NCBI RefSeq assembly: GCF_005877005.1
Contig: NZ_SSNH01000001.1
Location: 1-64,000 of the forward strand
Length of the DNA stretch: 64,000 bases
From: Sinomonas susongensis
GTDB lineage: Bacteria > Actinomycetota > Actinomycetes > Actinomycetales > Micrococcaceae
Reading direction: 5' to 3'
Shown: one piece after another, positions 32,784 to 41,937 of the stretch
Numbering within the stretch: position 1 is the first letter of the stretch
How the letters are laid out: each line of letters opens with the position of its first letter
Position numbers and translations under genes: made by a program
Notes under the pieces: model-generated
The model's input: only the letters and a program-made list of their open reading frames with translations
Databases searched by the model: none
Told to the model about the DNA's origin: nothing

Positions 32784-34268
32784 ATGGTCGACGACGGTAC
32801 TCAGCAGCGCACGGACGACGGCGGTGCTCCCGCTGCAGCCCCCGAGCCCGTTCCCTTGTCGCGGCGGGAGCTCCGCCGCCTGCGCGAGGCGGAGGAGGCT
32901 GAGCGGGCCGAGCGCGTCCGCGAGGCGGAGCCCGAACCCGTGCTCGCCCGGACCGGGGCGCCGCTGGCGGAACCGGTGTTGGCCGAGCCTGCGCTGCCGG
33001 AACCGGTGCAGCCGGAACGGGTGCTGGCGGAACCTGCGCTGCCGGAACCGGTGTTGGCCGAACCTGCCCTGACGGAACCTGCGCGGCCTGAACCGGTGCA
33101 GCCGGAGCCGGTGTTGGCCGAGCCTGCGCTGCCGGAACCGGTGTTGCCGGAACCGGTGCTGGCCGAACCTGCCCTGACGGAACCGGTGTTGCCGGAACCG
33201 CCGCTGGCCGAGCCTGCCCCTGCGGAGCCGCCCCTGGCCGAGCCTGCCCCTGCGGAGCCGGTGCTGCCGGAGCCGGGGTCCCTGCGGGCGCGTGAGCCGC
33301 TCGCGCCCAGACCGTCTCCCCTCCCGCGGCGTCTATCGTCGCCTCAGTCCGAGCAGCCGGCCGGCTTCATCAAGCCCTCGCAGGCTGCGCCCCCACGCGG
33401 CGGCCTGCGCGGGTGGCTGTACCGGCTCACGGCCGGCACGCTCAATCTCGGCCCCTCGCCCGCGGAACGCGAGGAGGCGGAGCTCAACCGGCGCATCCGC
33501 CGTCGCCTCGAAGGCAGCCGCAACACGGCGCTCCTCTCGATGAAGGGCGGCGTCGGCAAGACCTCGACGACCGTGGGCGTCGGCCTCACGTTGGCGAGCA
33601 TCCGCTCGGGCAGCGTGTGCGCGATCGACGCGAACCCCGACGCCGGCGACCTCATCGAGCGGGCGCTCGGCGAGGGCGCCTACGAGTCGGAGCGTCAGCT
33701 CACGATCACGAAGCTCCTCCGCGAGCTCGGGGACAACGATTCCCGTGTCGCGCTCGACGCCTACCTGCACGAAGTCCGGAGCCTGCGCCTCCTGGCCGGT
33801 GAACAGGACCCGGACCTCTCCGACTCCCTCCGTGCCGAGGACTACGAGCGTGTCTACTCCCTCGTCTCGCGGCATTACCAGGTGACACTCACCGACTGCG
33901 GCACGGGCGTGAGCCGGCCGGCCATGCGAGGGATCCTCGAACACGCGGACAACATCGTCGTCGCGGCGGGCTTCGCGGTGAGCGGGGCGAAGAGGGCCAG
34001 GGACACGCTGCTCTGGCTCTCCGCACATGGCTTCGAGCGCCTCGCGAAGGAGGCGATCGTCGTCGTGACCGACAAGGACGACGTCTCGGCCCGCGTCGAC
34101 AAGGGCGCCATCGAATCCGCGCTCGCCGGGATGTGCGGCATGCTGATCAGCGTCCCCCACGACAAGGCCGTGGCCGACGGCGACCTCGTCTCCCTCGAGG
34201 CGGTCCATCCGGAGACCCGCCGAGCGTACAGGGAGATCGCCGCGGCAATCGTCGACGGCTACCGGTGA
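32784..34268 (+). CDS. MinD/ParA-like ATPase with Glu-Pro repeat N-terminus
   Basis: A 494-residue protein. Residues 20-50 are a charged helix (RRELRRLREAEEAERAERVREAE), 55-165 are Glu-Pro-(Val/Ala/Pro)-Leu repeats, and 250-494 form a P-loop ATPase with the deviant Walker A SMKGGVGKTSTT, DANPDAGDL and LTDCGTGVSRPAM. The layout recalls mycobacterial secretion-linked MinD proteins with Pro-rich N-termini (EspI-type), but no type VII secretion gene is nearby. ATG 32784 has AAAGGGGCGGG upstream. It is probably a cytoplasmic ATPase that positions or senses something at the membrane; function unknown. Confidence 0.75.
   Translation: MVDDGTQQRTDDGGAPAAAPEPVPLSRRELRRLREAEEAERAERVREAEPEPVLARTGAPLAEPVLAEPALPEPVQPERVLAEPALPEPVLAEPALTEPARPEPVQPEPVLAEPALPEPVLPEPVLAEPALTEPVLPEPPLAEPAPAEPPLAEPAPAEPVLPEPGSLRAREPLAPRPSPLPRRLSSPQSEQPAGFIKPSQAAPPRGGLRGWLYRLTAGTLNLGPSPAEREEAELNRRIRRRLEGSRNTALLSMKGGVGKTSTTVGVGLTLASIRSGSVCAIDANPDAGDLIERALGEGAYESERQLTITKLLRELGDNDSRVALDAYLHEVRSLRLLAGEQDPDLSDSLRAEDYERVYSLVSRHYQVTLTDCGTGVSRPAMRGILEHADNIVVAAGFAVSGAKRARDTLLWLSAHGFERLAKEAIVVVTDKDDVSARVDKGAIESALAGMCGMLISVPHDKAVADGDLVSLEAVHPETRRAYREIAAAIVDGYR
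32953..33280 (+). repeat. Glu-Pro minisatellite in the MinD-like gene
   Basis: Degenerate 12-15-bp units such as GAACCGGTGTTGGCC and GAGCCTGCGCTGCCG recur in frame for over 300 bp, with longer blocks of 60-90 bp also repeated. They code for EPVLAEPALPEP-like sequence. Confidence 0.8.
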
Positions 34269-34306
34269 GGGTGAATCCCCGAGGCGGTTTCCAGGAGGGG
34301 GAGCTG

Positions 34307-34332
34307 CACGGCTGCCCCCAATAGCAGCCGTG
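34307..34332 (+). terminator. Hairpin terminator after the MinD-like gene
   Basis: CACGGCTGC (34307-34315) pairs perfectly with GCAGCCGTG (34324-34332) around an 8-base loop and is followed by TCGCTCTT. It lies 40 bases after the stop. Confidence 0.55.
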
Positions 34333-34454
34333 TCGCTCTTGGCAAGACCCCCATCAGTCCCTCTGGCCCAGCAGATTCATCTGCCGGAGGGTTTATCCAA
34401 TGACTGGACATGTGAAGGCTAGCGTTCCGCCCGCCCAAGGCGCAACGCGGGTTC

Positions 34455-35378
34455 TCAGGGGTGCGGCTGGTTCCGCCGCACCGCGACCGCGAACAGCCAG
34501 GTCGCGGCGATTCCCAGCAGATAGCCGCTGATCACGATGAGTGAGAGTCCCGTCCAGAAGTAGTGCGTCGTGCTGACGACGCCGGAGCCGGGGGCGATGC
34601 TGACAAGCATGACGACGGCGACCGCTGTCGCGCCGAGGCCCACGAGCAGTGGAAGGGTGAGCCACACCCGCGAGGATGCCCAGGTGCTGCCGAAGCCGTC
34701 CCAAGTGTTCCACCGTGCCCCGGTGCGGAGCACGAGCCACCCGGTCGGGGCCATGCACGCGCCGACGACGAGGAACGCGGCGACGACGTCCGCCGGCCTG
34801 TGCCACTGGTTGACGAGGGTCGCCGCACCCGCCGCAACCGCGAACGTCGTGCCCGCGAACGCGACGAAGGGGCGCCTCGCGGGCGAGCACACGAGGAAGA
34901 CGGCGGCAGCGGCGGAGGCCGCCGCCGTCGTATGCCCGGACGGAAGCGAATTCTCCATGATCGTCTGGATGCCCCGGAAGGGCCGCGTGAAGACGTAGGC
35001 CTTGAGCACCTGGGTCAGGATGTTCGCGGCTCCGGCGCCCGCCAACGTGATGAGCGCCGCCTGCCATCGTCGTCTCACGATCGCCGCATAGAGGAGGCCG
35101 CCGAGCCCGATGACGACGGCAATCGTCGGCAGCGCGTCGAGGAACCCGAGGGCTGCCTTGGTTGCCTTGCCGTAGACCGCGACGGCTTCGTCGAGCGCCG
35201 ACTCGTCGATGTACTGGCCGGTCGTAGTGCGGACGAAGAACCAGTAGGTTCCCCCGACGCCGATCGCCGAGGCCAGGGCGGCCACGAGGAAGAGCCCCGG
35301 TCCGGCCACGGCCTCGCCGAACGGAGCCGCATGCCGTGCGGAAGCGGGCGTGCCGTAGTTCTCGCGGGTGGAAACCAT
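34455..35378 (-). CDS. PAP2-family membrane phosphatase
   Basis: A 307-residue integral membrane protein with about eight hydrophobic segments. The three PAP2 phosphatase motifs are present: KAYVFTRPF, PSGHT and NQWHRPADVV, with the catalytic His in the last. Family members remove phosphate from lipid phosphates such as undecaprenyl diphosphate or phosphatidic acid. The C-terminal extension of about 100 residues after motif 3 adds further helices and is longer than in minimal PAP2 proteins. Divergent from the M50 protease gene. Confidence 0.87.
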   Translation of the reverse strand: MVSTRENYGTPASARHAAPFGEAVAGPGLFLVAALASAIGVGGTYWFFVRTTTGQYIDESALDEAVAVYGKATKAALGFLDALPTIAVVIGLGGLLYAAIVRRRWQAALITLAGAGAANILTQVLKAYVFTRPFRGIQTIMENSLPSGHTTAAASAAAAVFLVCSPARRPFVAFAGTTFAVAAGAATLVNQWHRPADVVAAFLVVGACMAPTGWLVLRTGARWNTWDGFGSTWASSRVWLTLPLLVGLGATAVAVVMLVSIAPGSGVVSTTHYFWTGLSLIVISGYLLGIAATWLFAVAVRRNQPHP

Positions 35379-35434
35379 GGGACCTAGGGTCGCACACGCT
35401 GCTGAGCACGCGCTGATGCCGATAGGGTCGAGAG

Positions 35435-36151
35435 GTGGTTCAGGAATGGTGGACGGACTTCATCAACGGCTTCACACGCACCGGCCCGATCACGGTGCCC
35501 GGCTACGAGCTCGTCTGGCTGCTCGTCGGGGCAGCCGCGCTGTGCGTCGTGCCCGTGCTCTGGCGGCTCTTCGGTCGCTTCGTCACGATCGTGCATGAGC
35601 TCGGCCACGCCTTCGCCGGACTCGCGACCGGCATGCGCGTCACGGGAATCACACTTCGCATGGACCAAGGCGGGACGACCCTCGGGATGGGCCGGGGCCG
35701 GGCGGTGTGGTTCGGCTTCTGGGGCTACCCCGCGCCAGCGGTGGTCGGGGCGGCGCTGGTGTGGGCGTCGTCCCAGGGCTGGGGCAGAGCGGCACTTTCG
35801 GCCGCCGTCGTCCTGCTCGTGCTGACGTTCCTCTTCATCCGCAACGTCCAGGGCGTGTTCATCCTGCTCGGCGCCATCATCGTCGTCGGGGCCATCGTGG
35901 TGGCGGTCCCCCCGGATTTCCAGGGCCAGCTCACACTCGGTGCCGGTGTTGCGCTCGTGCTTGGCGCGGCGCGCGACTGGTGGAACCTCGTCTCCGTCCA
36001 CACGAGCCGTCGCCGGGAGCTGGCCAGCTCGGATGCGTTCATCCTCTCTCGGAAGACCGGCGTCCCCGCCGCCCTATGGCTCTTCGCGTTCGCCGTCGTC
36101 ATCTCCCTGAGCGGCGCCGCGGCGTGGCTTGTGCTAAGGGTGGCAGCATGA
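35435..36151 (+). CDS. M50-like membrane zinc metalloprotease
   Basis: A 238-residue membrane protein with the zinc motif HELGHA at 54-59 inside the second hydrophobic segment and six or so helices overall, typical of small M50B-type proteases. GTG 35435 is preceded by TAGGGT with a 6-base gap (leaderless type). Its stop overlaps the menC start (ATGA), so menC translation depends on it. Substrate is unknown; the link to menaquinone synthesis may be only transcriptional. Confidence 0.8.
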   Translation: MVQEWWTDFINGFTRTGPITVPGYELVWLLVGAAALCVVPVLWRLFGRFVTIVHELGHAFAGLATGMRVTGITLRMDQGGTTLGMGRGRAVWFGFWGYPAPAVVGAALVWASSQGWGRAALSAAVVLLVLTFLFIRNVQGVFILLGAIIVVGAIVVAVPPDFQGQLTLGAGVALVLGAARDWWNLVSVHTSRRRELASSDAFILSRKTGVPAALWLFAFAVVISLSGAAAWLVLRVAA

Positions 36152-37167
36152 TGGACACTCCGTCTCCGCTTCCCGCGCTCGCCGAGCTCGAGGCGACGGC
36201 CGCCGTCGTCCGCCTTCCGCTGACCGTCAGATTCCGGGGGGTCCTCGAGCGCGAGGCCCTCCTGCTCCGAGGCCCCGCCGGCTGGGGCGAGTTCGCCCCG
36301 TTCCTCGAATACGACGACGTCGAATCGTCCCGTTGGCTCGCATCCGCCATAGAGGCCGCCTGGGAGGGCTTCCCGGAGCCCGTGCGCGACACCGTGCCTG
36401 TGAACGCGACGGTGCCCGCCGTCGCGGCGGGCCGCGTCCCCGAGATCCTCGCCAAGTACGGCGCGGTTCCCGCAGTGAAGGTCAAGGTCGCCGAGCGAGG
36501 GCAGTCGCTCGAAGACGACGTCGCGCGCGTGGCCGCCGTCCGAGACGCCCTCCCAGGCGCCGCCGTTCGGGTTGACGCGAACGCCGGCTGGAGCGTCGAC
36601 GAGGCCGTCGAGGCACTCACGGCGCTCGCGCCCTTCGGGCTCGAATACGCCGAGCAGCCCGCCGAAGGGATCGAGGGCCTCGCGGCCGTCCGGGCGCGCC
36701 TCGCCGCATCCGGCCTCCAGCTCCCGATCGCCGCCGACGAAAGCGTCCGCAAGGCAGAGGACCCGCTCCGCGTCGCCCGCGCCGGCGCCGCGGACCTCAT
36801 CATCGTGAAGGCCGCACCGCTCGGCGGAGTGCGCCGCGCGCTCGAGATCGTCCGCGAGGCGGGACTGCCCGCCGTCGTGAGTTCGGCCCTCGACACGTCC
36901 GTGGGACTCGCTGCGGGCGTCGCGCTCGCCGCCGCGCTCCCGGAACTCCCGCACGCGTGCGGCCTCGGCACCGGCGCGCTGTTCGCGCACGACGTCGCGC
37001 GCTCGCCCTTGGTGCCCCGCGGCGGCGTCCTGACCGTCGGGGCGGCGCTCAGTGTTGCAGCGGCGCCCGACCCGCAACTGCTGGCGCAGCACGCCGCCCC
37101 CGCTGACCGGCGCACGTGGTGGATCGAACGCCTGCGCCGGTGCTACGGGGTGCTCACGGGGAGCTGA
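36148..37167 (+). CDS. menC: o-Succinylbenzoate synthase
   Basis: A 339-residue enolase-superfamily enzyme that dehydrates SHCHC to o-succinylbenzoate in menaquinone synthesis. Catalytic lysine pair in VKVKV, metal ligands in VDANAGW, EYAEQP and ADES, and the second-side lysine in IIVKAAPLGG. Starts ATG 36148 overlapping the M50 gene; its last 14 bases overlap the convergent glucosidase gene. Confidence 0.92.
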   Translation: MMDTPSPLPALAELEATAAVVRLPLTVRFRGVLEREALLLRGPAGWGEFAPFLEYDDVESSRWLASAIEAAWEGFPEPVRDTVPVNATVPAVAAGRVPEILAKYGAVPAVKVKVAERGQSLEDDVARVAAVRDALPGAAVRVDANAGWSVDEAVEALTALAPFGLEYAEQPAEGIEGLAAVRARLAASGLQLPIAADESVRKAEDPLRVARAGAADLIIVKAAPLGGVRRALEIVREAGLPAVVSSALDTSVGLAAGVALAAALPELPHACGLGTGALFAHDVARSPLVPRGGVLTVGAALSVAAAPDPQLLAQHAAPADRRTWWIERLRRCYGVLTGS

Positions 37168-39892
37168 CGGGGGCTAGCTGGCGCTGGTCGGATCCCTGCT
37201 GGCGCTGGCAGATGAGGTGTGCCACGAGGGCCGTCCAGCCCGTCTGATGCGAGGCGCCGATCCCGGCACCCGTGTCTCCGTGGAAGTACTCGCTGAACGT
37301 GGGGTGAGCGTCCCACAGCGGCCCGGACGGATGGTGCCTCGGTGTGCTCGGCCGGCGGCCGCTCTGATCCGGCCGGAAGAGCCGCACGAGCCGCTCCTCG
37401 AGTTCCCGCGCGACGTCGCCGAGCGGCAGCTTCACGCCGGACCCGGTCGGGAACTCGACCTTGAGCTCGGCCCCCGAACCCTCGGCATAGTCCGCGAGGG
37501 CGTCGACGACGAGGACGTTGACCGGGAACCACACGGGACCCCGCCAGTTGGAGTTGCCGCCGAAGAGCCCGGAGTCGGATTCTCCCGGCAGATACGTGAT
37601 GCTCATCGGCTGCCCCGCGACGTCGACCGTGAACGGCTCCCGATAGGCGGCGGACAGCGAGCGGATGCCATACGGCGAGAGGAACTCGCCCTCGTCGAGG
37701 AGCCGGGCGAGCACGCGTTCGAGCCGGGCGTCATGCAGGACGGCGAGCGTGAAACGCGTGGGGTCCGCGCCTTCGGCTGTGCCGCCGTCGCCCGCCTTCA
37801 GAAGGGCACCCGTCTCGTCAGGACGGTGGCGCTGGAGCCAGTGCAGGTTCTGGGCGAAGTCCGGCAGCCGCTTGACCGCCCAGTCGGGCGTCACCGCGAC
37901 CGCGAGGAGCGGAAGGAGGCCGACCATGCTGCGGATCGGGAGCCGTTCCTGGCGGCCGTCCTCGCCCAGCAGCACGTCGTAGAAGAAGCCGTCCTGTTCA
38001 TCCCAGAGGGAGACCCCGCCGCTCCCGAAGGTGTCCATCGCCTGGGCGATGGTGAGGAAGTGCTCGAGGAACTTCGTCGCGAGGTCGTCCCAGACGCGGT
38101 CGTCCCGGGCGAGTTCCAGTGCGATGCGCATCATGGAGAGGCAGTAGAAGCCCATCCAGCTGGTCGCGTCCGACTGCTCCAGCCGGTGACCGGGCGGGAG
38201 TCCCTTCGAGCGGTCGAACGCCCCGATGTTGTCCATGCCGAGGAAGCCGCCCTCGAAGAGGTTGGAGCCGTCCGCGTCCTTCCGGTTCACCCACCACGAG
38301 AAGTTCAGGAGCAGCTTCGCGAACACCCTCGTCAGGAAGTGCTTGTCCCGCGAGCCGTCGATGCAGAAGACCTGCCAGGCCGCCCAAGCATGGACGGGAG
38401 GGTTCACGTCTCCGAAGGCCCACTCGTACGCGGGGAGCTGCCCATCCGGGTGCATGGCCCATTCGCGGCACAGCAGCACGAGCTGGTTCTTCGCGAAGTC
38501 CGGGTCGACGTGGGCGAGTGCGACGCAGTGGAACGCGAGGTCCCACGACGCGAACCAGGGGTACTCCCACTCGTCAGGCATTGAGATGACATCCGCGAGG
38601 GCCAGATGGCGCCAACCGGTGTTGCGGCCCCACACCGACTCCCGGTCGGCTGGGGGAGCGGGGAACGCGGGGTCGCCCTCAAGCCACTCCCGCACGGAGT
38701 AGCGGTAGTGCTGTTTGCCCCACAGGAGCCCGGCGAAGGCACGCCTGGCCACGAGCGCGTCCTCGGACGCCGAGGGGCCGCGATCACCGGGGACGATGGC
38801 GGCATAGAACTCGTCAGCCTCGCGCTCGCGATCCTCGAGGACGTCGTCGAACCCGACGCCGAACGGTTCGAGGGGGAGGGCCTCGCCCGTGAGGCGCAGC
38901 CGCACTGCCACGCTTGCCCCCGGGGCGACCGCGGGGAAGTGCCAGCGGATCGCCGCCTTCGTGCCTTCCTCGGCGGGGTTGAGCAGGGAGCGGTCGCCCC
39001 GGACGATCGCGGCGTCGATCGCGTTCTTCGGGTGCGGTGAACGGTTCGACGGCGCCCCGAAGAGTTCGACGTCGTTGCTCTCGTTGTCGCAGAACAGCAG
39101 CTCGGGTGTGGGGGCGTCGGGCGCAGCGGCGGCAGCCTCGGCGGCGAGCACGTACCTTCCGAGGAACCCGTGCATCGCCTCGACCGCGACGACGCCCCCG
39201 GGGAGGAGCTCGGGCGCACGGAGTCGGCGGATCTGGGGCCGGCGGTCGTCGCGCCCCCACGCCCACGTGTTCCGGAACCACAGCTGGGCGACCAGGTCGA
39301 GGGGCGCGGGATCTGGACCGTGGTTGGTGGCCGTGATGGTGATGCAGATGTCGTCCGGCGAGGCCTTCGCGTGGACCGTCTCGACGTCGAAGAAGCGGTC
39401 CTCCGCCAGGACGCCCGTGTCGGCGAGCTCGTATTCCGGCTCACTCCGGGAGCGCGAGCCGTTGACGCTCACGAGCTCCTCGTAGGGGTACGCGGCCTGC
39501 GGGTAGCGGTACAGGGTCTTGGCCCACGAATGGGTCGGCGTCGCGTCGAGGTGCCACCAGTGCTCCTTGACGTCCTCGCCGTGATTGCCCTGGCCGTTCG
39601 TGAGCCCGAAGTAGCGCTCCTTCAGACGGTCGTCCCTGCCGTTCCACAGCGCCACTCCCAGATTGAGGAAGCCGAAACGGTCGCATAGCCCGGCGATGCC
39701 GTCCTCGCCCCACCGGTACGCGCGGCGGTGGGCGTGGTCGAACGGGAAGAAGTCCCAGGCGTCCCCGTCGGCCGAGTAGTCCTCGCGGACAGTGCCCCAT
39801 TGGCGACCGGCGAGGTAGGGGCCCCACATGCGCCAGGGATCGGAATCCTCGGGCGACTCGGAAAGGCGGCGCTCTTCGGCGGTGACCGGCAT
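37154..39892 (-). CDS. GH63-like glucosidase (mannosylglycerate hydrolase/glucosidase family)
   Basis: A 912-residue cytoplasmic glycoside hydrolase with a beta-sandwich N-terminal half and an (alpha/alpha)6 C-terminal domain. WDLAFHCVALAHVDPDFAKNQL, FGDVNPPVHAWA and NSNWRGPVWFPVN (pieces) are characteristic of GH63-related enzymes that cut alpha-linked glucosides, including glucosylglycerate or mannosylglycerate types. ATG 39892 was chosen: the frame stays open far upstream, but that DNA codes for menD on the other strand. CAGACT lies 6 bases before the ATG. Substrate not predictable; compatible-solute or oligosaccharide breakdown is possible. Confidence 0.82.
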   Translation of the reverse strand: MPVTAEERRLSESPEDSDPWRMWGPYLAGRQWGTVREDYSADGDAWDFFPFDHAHRRAYRWGEDGIAGLCDRFGFLNLGVALWNGRDDRLKERYFGLTNGQGNHGEDVKEHWWHLDATPTHSWAKTLYRYPQAAYPYEELVSVNGSRSRSEPEYELADTGVLAEDRFFDVETVHAKASPDDICITITATNHGPDPAPLDLVAQLWFRNTWAWGRDDRRPQIRRLRAPELLPGGVVAVEAMHGFLGRYVLAAEAAAAAPDAPTPELLFCDNESNDVELFGAPSNRSPHPKNAIDAAIVRGDRSLLNPAEEGTKAAIRWHFPAVAPGASVAVRLRLTGEALPLEPFGVGFDDVLEDREREADEFYAAIVPGDRGPSASEDALVARRAFAGLLWGKQHYRYSVREWLEGDPAFPAPPADRESVWGRNTGWRHLALADVISMPDEWEYPWFASWDLAFHCVALAHVDPDFAKNQLVLLCREWAMHPDGQLPAYEWAFGDVNPPVHAWAAWQVFCIDGSRDKHFLTRVFAKLLLNFSWWVNRKDADGSNLFEGGFLGMDNIGAFDRSKGLPPGHRLEQSDATSWMGFYCLSMMRIALELARDDRVWDDLATKFLEHFLTIAQAMDTFGSGGVSLWDEQDGFFYDVLLGEDGRQERLPIRSMVGLLPLLAVAVTPDWAVKRLPDFAQNLHWLQRHRPDETGALLKAGDGGTAEGADPTRFTLAVLHDARLERVLARLLDEGEFLSPYGIRSLSAAYREPFTVDVAGQPMSITYLPGESDSGLFGGNSNWRGPVWFPVNVLVVDALADYAEGSGAELKVEFPTGSGVKLPLGDVARELEERLVRLFRPDQSGRRPSTPRHHPSGPLWDAHPTFSEYFHGDTGAGIGASHQTGWTALVAHLICQRQQGSDQRQLAPVSSP

Positions 39893-39991
39893 GCGGCCAG
39901 TCTGCCATGCACCCCCGCGCGGGTCCCGCTGCGCCGACCAGCCACTTCGCCGAGGCGCCACCCCGCAGCACCGCGAGCCTACGATGGACAT

Positions 39992-41695
39992 GTGACTTCT
40001 CTCGGCTCCCTCGACGCCGCCCGCGAAACGGTCTCCGGACTCCTCGCCGGCGGCGTCCGTCGTGTCGTGGTCTGCCCCGGATCCCGCAGCGCGCCGCTCG
40101 CGTACGCCCTCGCCGAGGCGGAGGGCCGAGGACTGCTCGAGCTCGTCGTCCGCGTCGACGAGCGCGTGGGAGGCTTCACGGCGCTCGGTGCTGCGCTCTC
40201 CTCGGGGCGGCCCACGGCCGTCGTCACGACGAGCGGGACTGCCGTGGGGAACCTGCTCCCGGCCGTGATGGAGGCGAACCACGCGGAGGTCCCGCTCGTC
40301 GTCCTCTCGGCCGACCGTCCCGCCGAACTGCACGGCACGGGGGCGAACCAGACCACCGAACAGCTCGACCTCTTCGGCGAGCACGTGCGCTTCGCGACGT
40401 CCGTCGCGGCAGGGGAGCCGCCGTCGTCGGCCGTCCGGACCGCGCTGAGCGCTGCGTCTGGGCTCCTGCCGGGGGTCCCCTCGGGACCCGTCCAGATCAA
40501 CGTGTGCTTCCGGGAGCCTCTTGTCCCACCGGGGGAGTGGGAGCCGGCGACGGCGGGCTGGCAGCAGCCGCCGACCGAGGGCTTCGCATACCGGCGGCCA
40601 GCGGTCGCGGCCCTCGGCGGTCTGCCGCCGCGCCGGACCGTCGTCCTCGCGGGGCACGGGGCGGGTCCGCTCGCCGAGGCGTTCGCGGCCGCGCACGGCC
40701 TCCCGCTGCTCGCCGAGCCGTCGTCGAACGCGCGCTTCGGCTCGCACGCCGTCGGGCCGTACCGGGTGCTGCTCGATGGGCACCCGGGGGACGGGATCGA
40801 GCGTGTCGTGCTGTTCGGGCGGCCCACCCTGAGCCGCCCCGTGACCGCGCTCCTCGCCCGCGAGGGGGTTGAGACCGCGCTGTACCACCCCCGGCCTGCC
40901 GCGTGGTTCGAGGAAGGACGCCGGCGCGAGAAGCTCGTCGAGGACCTCGAAGAGCTCTCCGCCTTCGCAGGCCGCGGCGCTGAGGGCTGGCTCGACACGT
41001 GGCTTCTGGCTGGCGCGAGTGCCCAGGAGGCTGTCGACCGGCTCCTCGCGAGCTCCCCGCTCTCGGGGCCAAAGCTCGCGCAGCTCGTGTGGCAGCAGGC
41101 CCACGGCCAGCTCATGCTCGGCTCCTCGAACGGGATCCGCGACGTCGACCTCGCGGCGCCGCCGTCCGCCGAACCCGGCGCTCGGGTCTTCGCCAACCGC
41201 GGCCTCTCGGGCATCGATGGAACCGTCTCGAGTGCGACGGGCCTCTGGCTCGGCAACCGCGTCGAGACCACGCTGTTCCTCGGCGACCTCACGCTGCTCC
41301 ACGACGTCGGCGGCCTCCTGCTCGGCGTCGGCGAGGCCGAGCCTTCCCTCCGGATCGTGGTCCTCAATGACGGGGGCGGCGCGATCTTCGGGCTCCTCGA
41401 GCACGGGCGTGTGGGCGGCGACGAAGCGCGGCCCGGCGCCGGGGCCGCCGTCGAACGGCTCTTCGGCACCCCGCACAAGGCCGACCTCAGGGCGCTCGCC
41501 GCCGCGTATGGAATCCGGCACACCACGGTGCGGACGACGGCGGAGGCCGCCTCCGCGCTCGCCGCACCGGGGACCGGGGGCCGCGAGATCATCGAGGCGC
41601 GCGTCGACCGCTCGGGGCTCCGGGGCCTGCACGAACGGCTGCGAGCGGCAGTAGCGGAGTCGGTCTCCCCCCAGCACCGCTACGGGTACAGATAA
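39992..41695 (+). CDS. menD: SEPHCHC synthase (menaquinone synthesis, ThDP enzyme)
   Basis: A 567-residue enzyme that joins isochorismate and 2-oxoglutarate. VVVCPGSRSAPLAYAL and RVDERVGGFTALGAAL are the N-terminal family marks; NRGLSGIDGTVSSATG and VLNDGGGAIFGLLEHG form the ThDP site. GTG 39992 is preceded by TACGAT with a 6-base gap and no Shine-Dalgarno (leaderless type). The C-terminal codons RYGYR resemble the tandem repeat that follows. Confidence 0.95.
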   Translation: MTSLGSLDAARETVSGLLAGGVRRVVVCPGSRSAPLAYALAEAEGRGLLELVVRVDERVGGFTALGAALSSGRPTAVVTTSGTAVGNLLPAVMEANHAEVPLVVLSADRPAELHGTGANQTTEQLDLFGEHVRFATSVAAGEPPSSAVRTALSAASGLLPGVPSGPVQINVCFREPLVPPGEWEPATAGWQQPPTEGFAYRRPAVAALGGLPPRRTVVLAGHGAGPLAEAFAAAHGLPLLAEPSSNARFGSHAVGPYRVLLDGHPGDGIERVVLFGRPTLSRPVTALLAREGVETALYHPRPAAWFEEGRRREKLVEDLEELSAFAGRGAEGWLDTWLLAGASAQEAVDRLLASSPLSGPKLAQLVWQQAHGQLMLGSSNGIRDVDLAAPPSAEPGARVFANRGLSGIDGTVSSATGLWLGNRVETTLFLGDLTLLHDVGGLLLGVGEAEPSLRIVVLNDGGGAIFGLLEHGRVGGDEARPGAGAAVERLFGTPHKADLRALAAAYGIRHTTVRTTAEAASALAAPGTGGREIIEARVDRSGLRGLHERLRAAVAESVSPQHRYGYR

Positions 41696-41696
41696 T

Positions 41697-41835
41697 CGCC
41701 CCCTGGAGCGTTTCGGGTACGGCTAACGCGCCCCCTGGAGCGTTTCGGGTACGGCTACGCGCGCCTTGGAGTGTTTCGGGTACGGCTACGCGCGCCTTGG
41801 AGTGTTTCGGGTACAGATCGTTTCGGCTACAGATG
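41697..41835 (+). repeat. 31-bp tandem repeat array downstream of menD
   Basis: TTTCGGGTAC recurs at 41711, 41743, 41774 and 41805 (spacing 32, 31, 31), each within a unit of the form CGCCCCCTGGAGCG-TTTCGGGTACGGCTA; a fifth, shortened copy (TTTCGGCTAC) starts at 41821. Units 1-2 and 3-4 form two closely matched pairs. The array starts right at the menD stop and ends before the bidirectional terminator. Confidence 0.85.
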
Positions 41836-41859
41836 ACGGGCAGCCGAACCGCTCAAGCC

Positions 41860-41915
41860 AAAGGCCGCGGCTCCGTGAGAACGAGAACACTCGTTTCCAC
41901 GGCGCCGCGGCCTTT
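41860..41915. terminator. Large bidirectional terminator between menD and the ABC transporter
   Basis: AAAGGCCGCGGC (41860-41871) pairs perfectly with GCCGCGGCCTTT (41904-41915); inner bases CCGTG/CACGG and AACGAG/CTCGTT extend the stem. The A-run/T-run flanks suit both convergent genes. Confidence 0.85.
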
Positions 41916-41937
41916 ACGTGCCGCTTTCGCCTGCCGG

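Noticed and set aside
39893-41677. Upstream extension of the glucosidase frame to 1507 codons
   Set aside because: The extension lies opposite menD, has antisense-type composition, and a natural start exists at 39892.
41697-41835. CRISPR array
   Set aside because: Units are contiguous with no unique spacers, and no cas genes are present.
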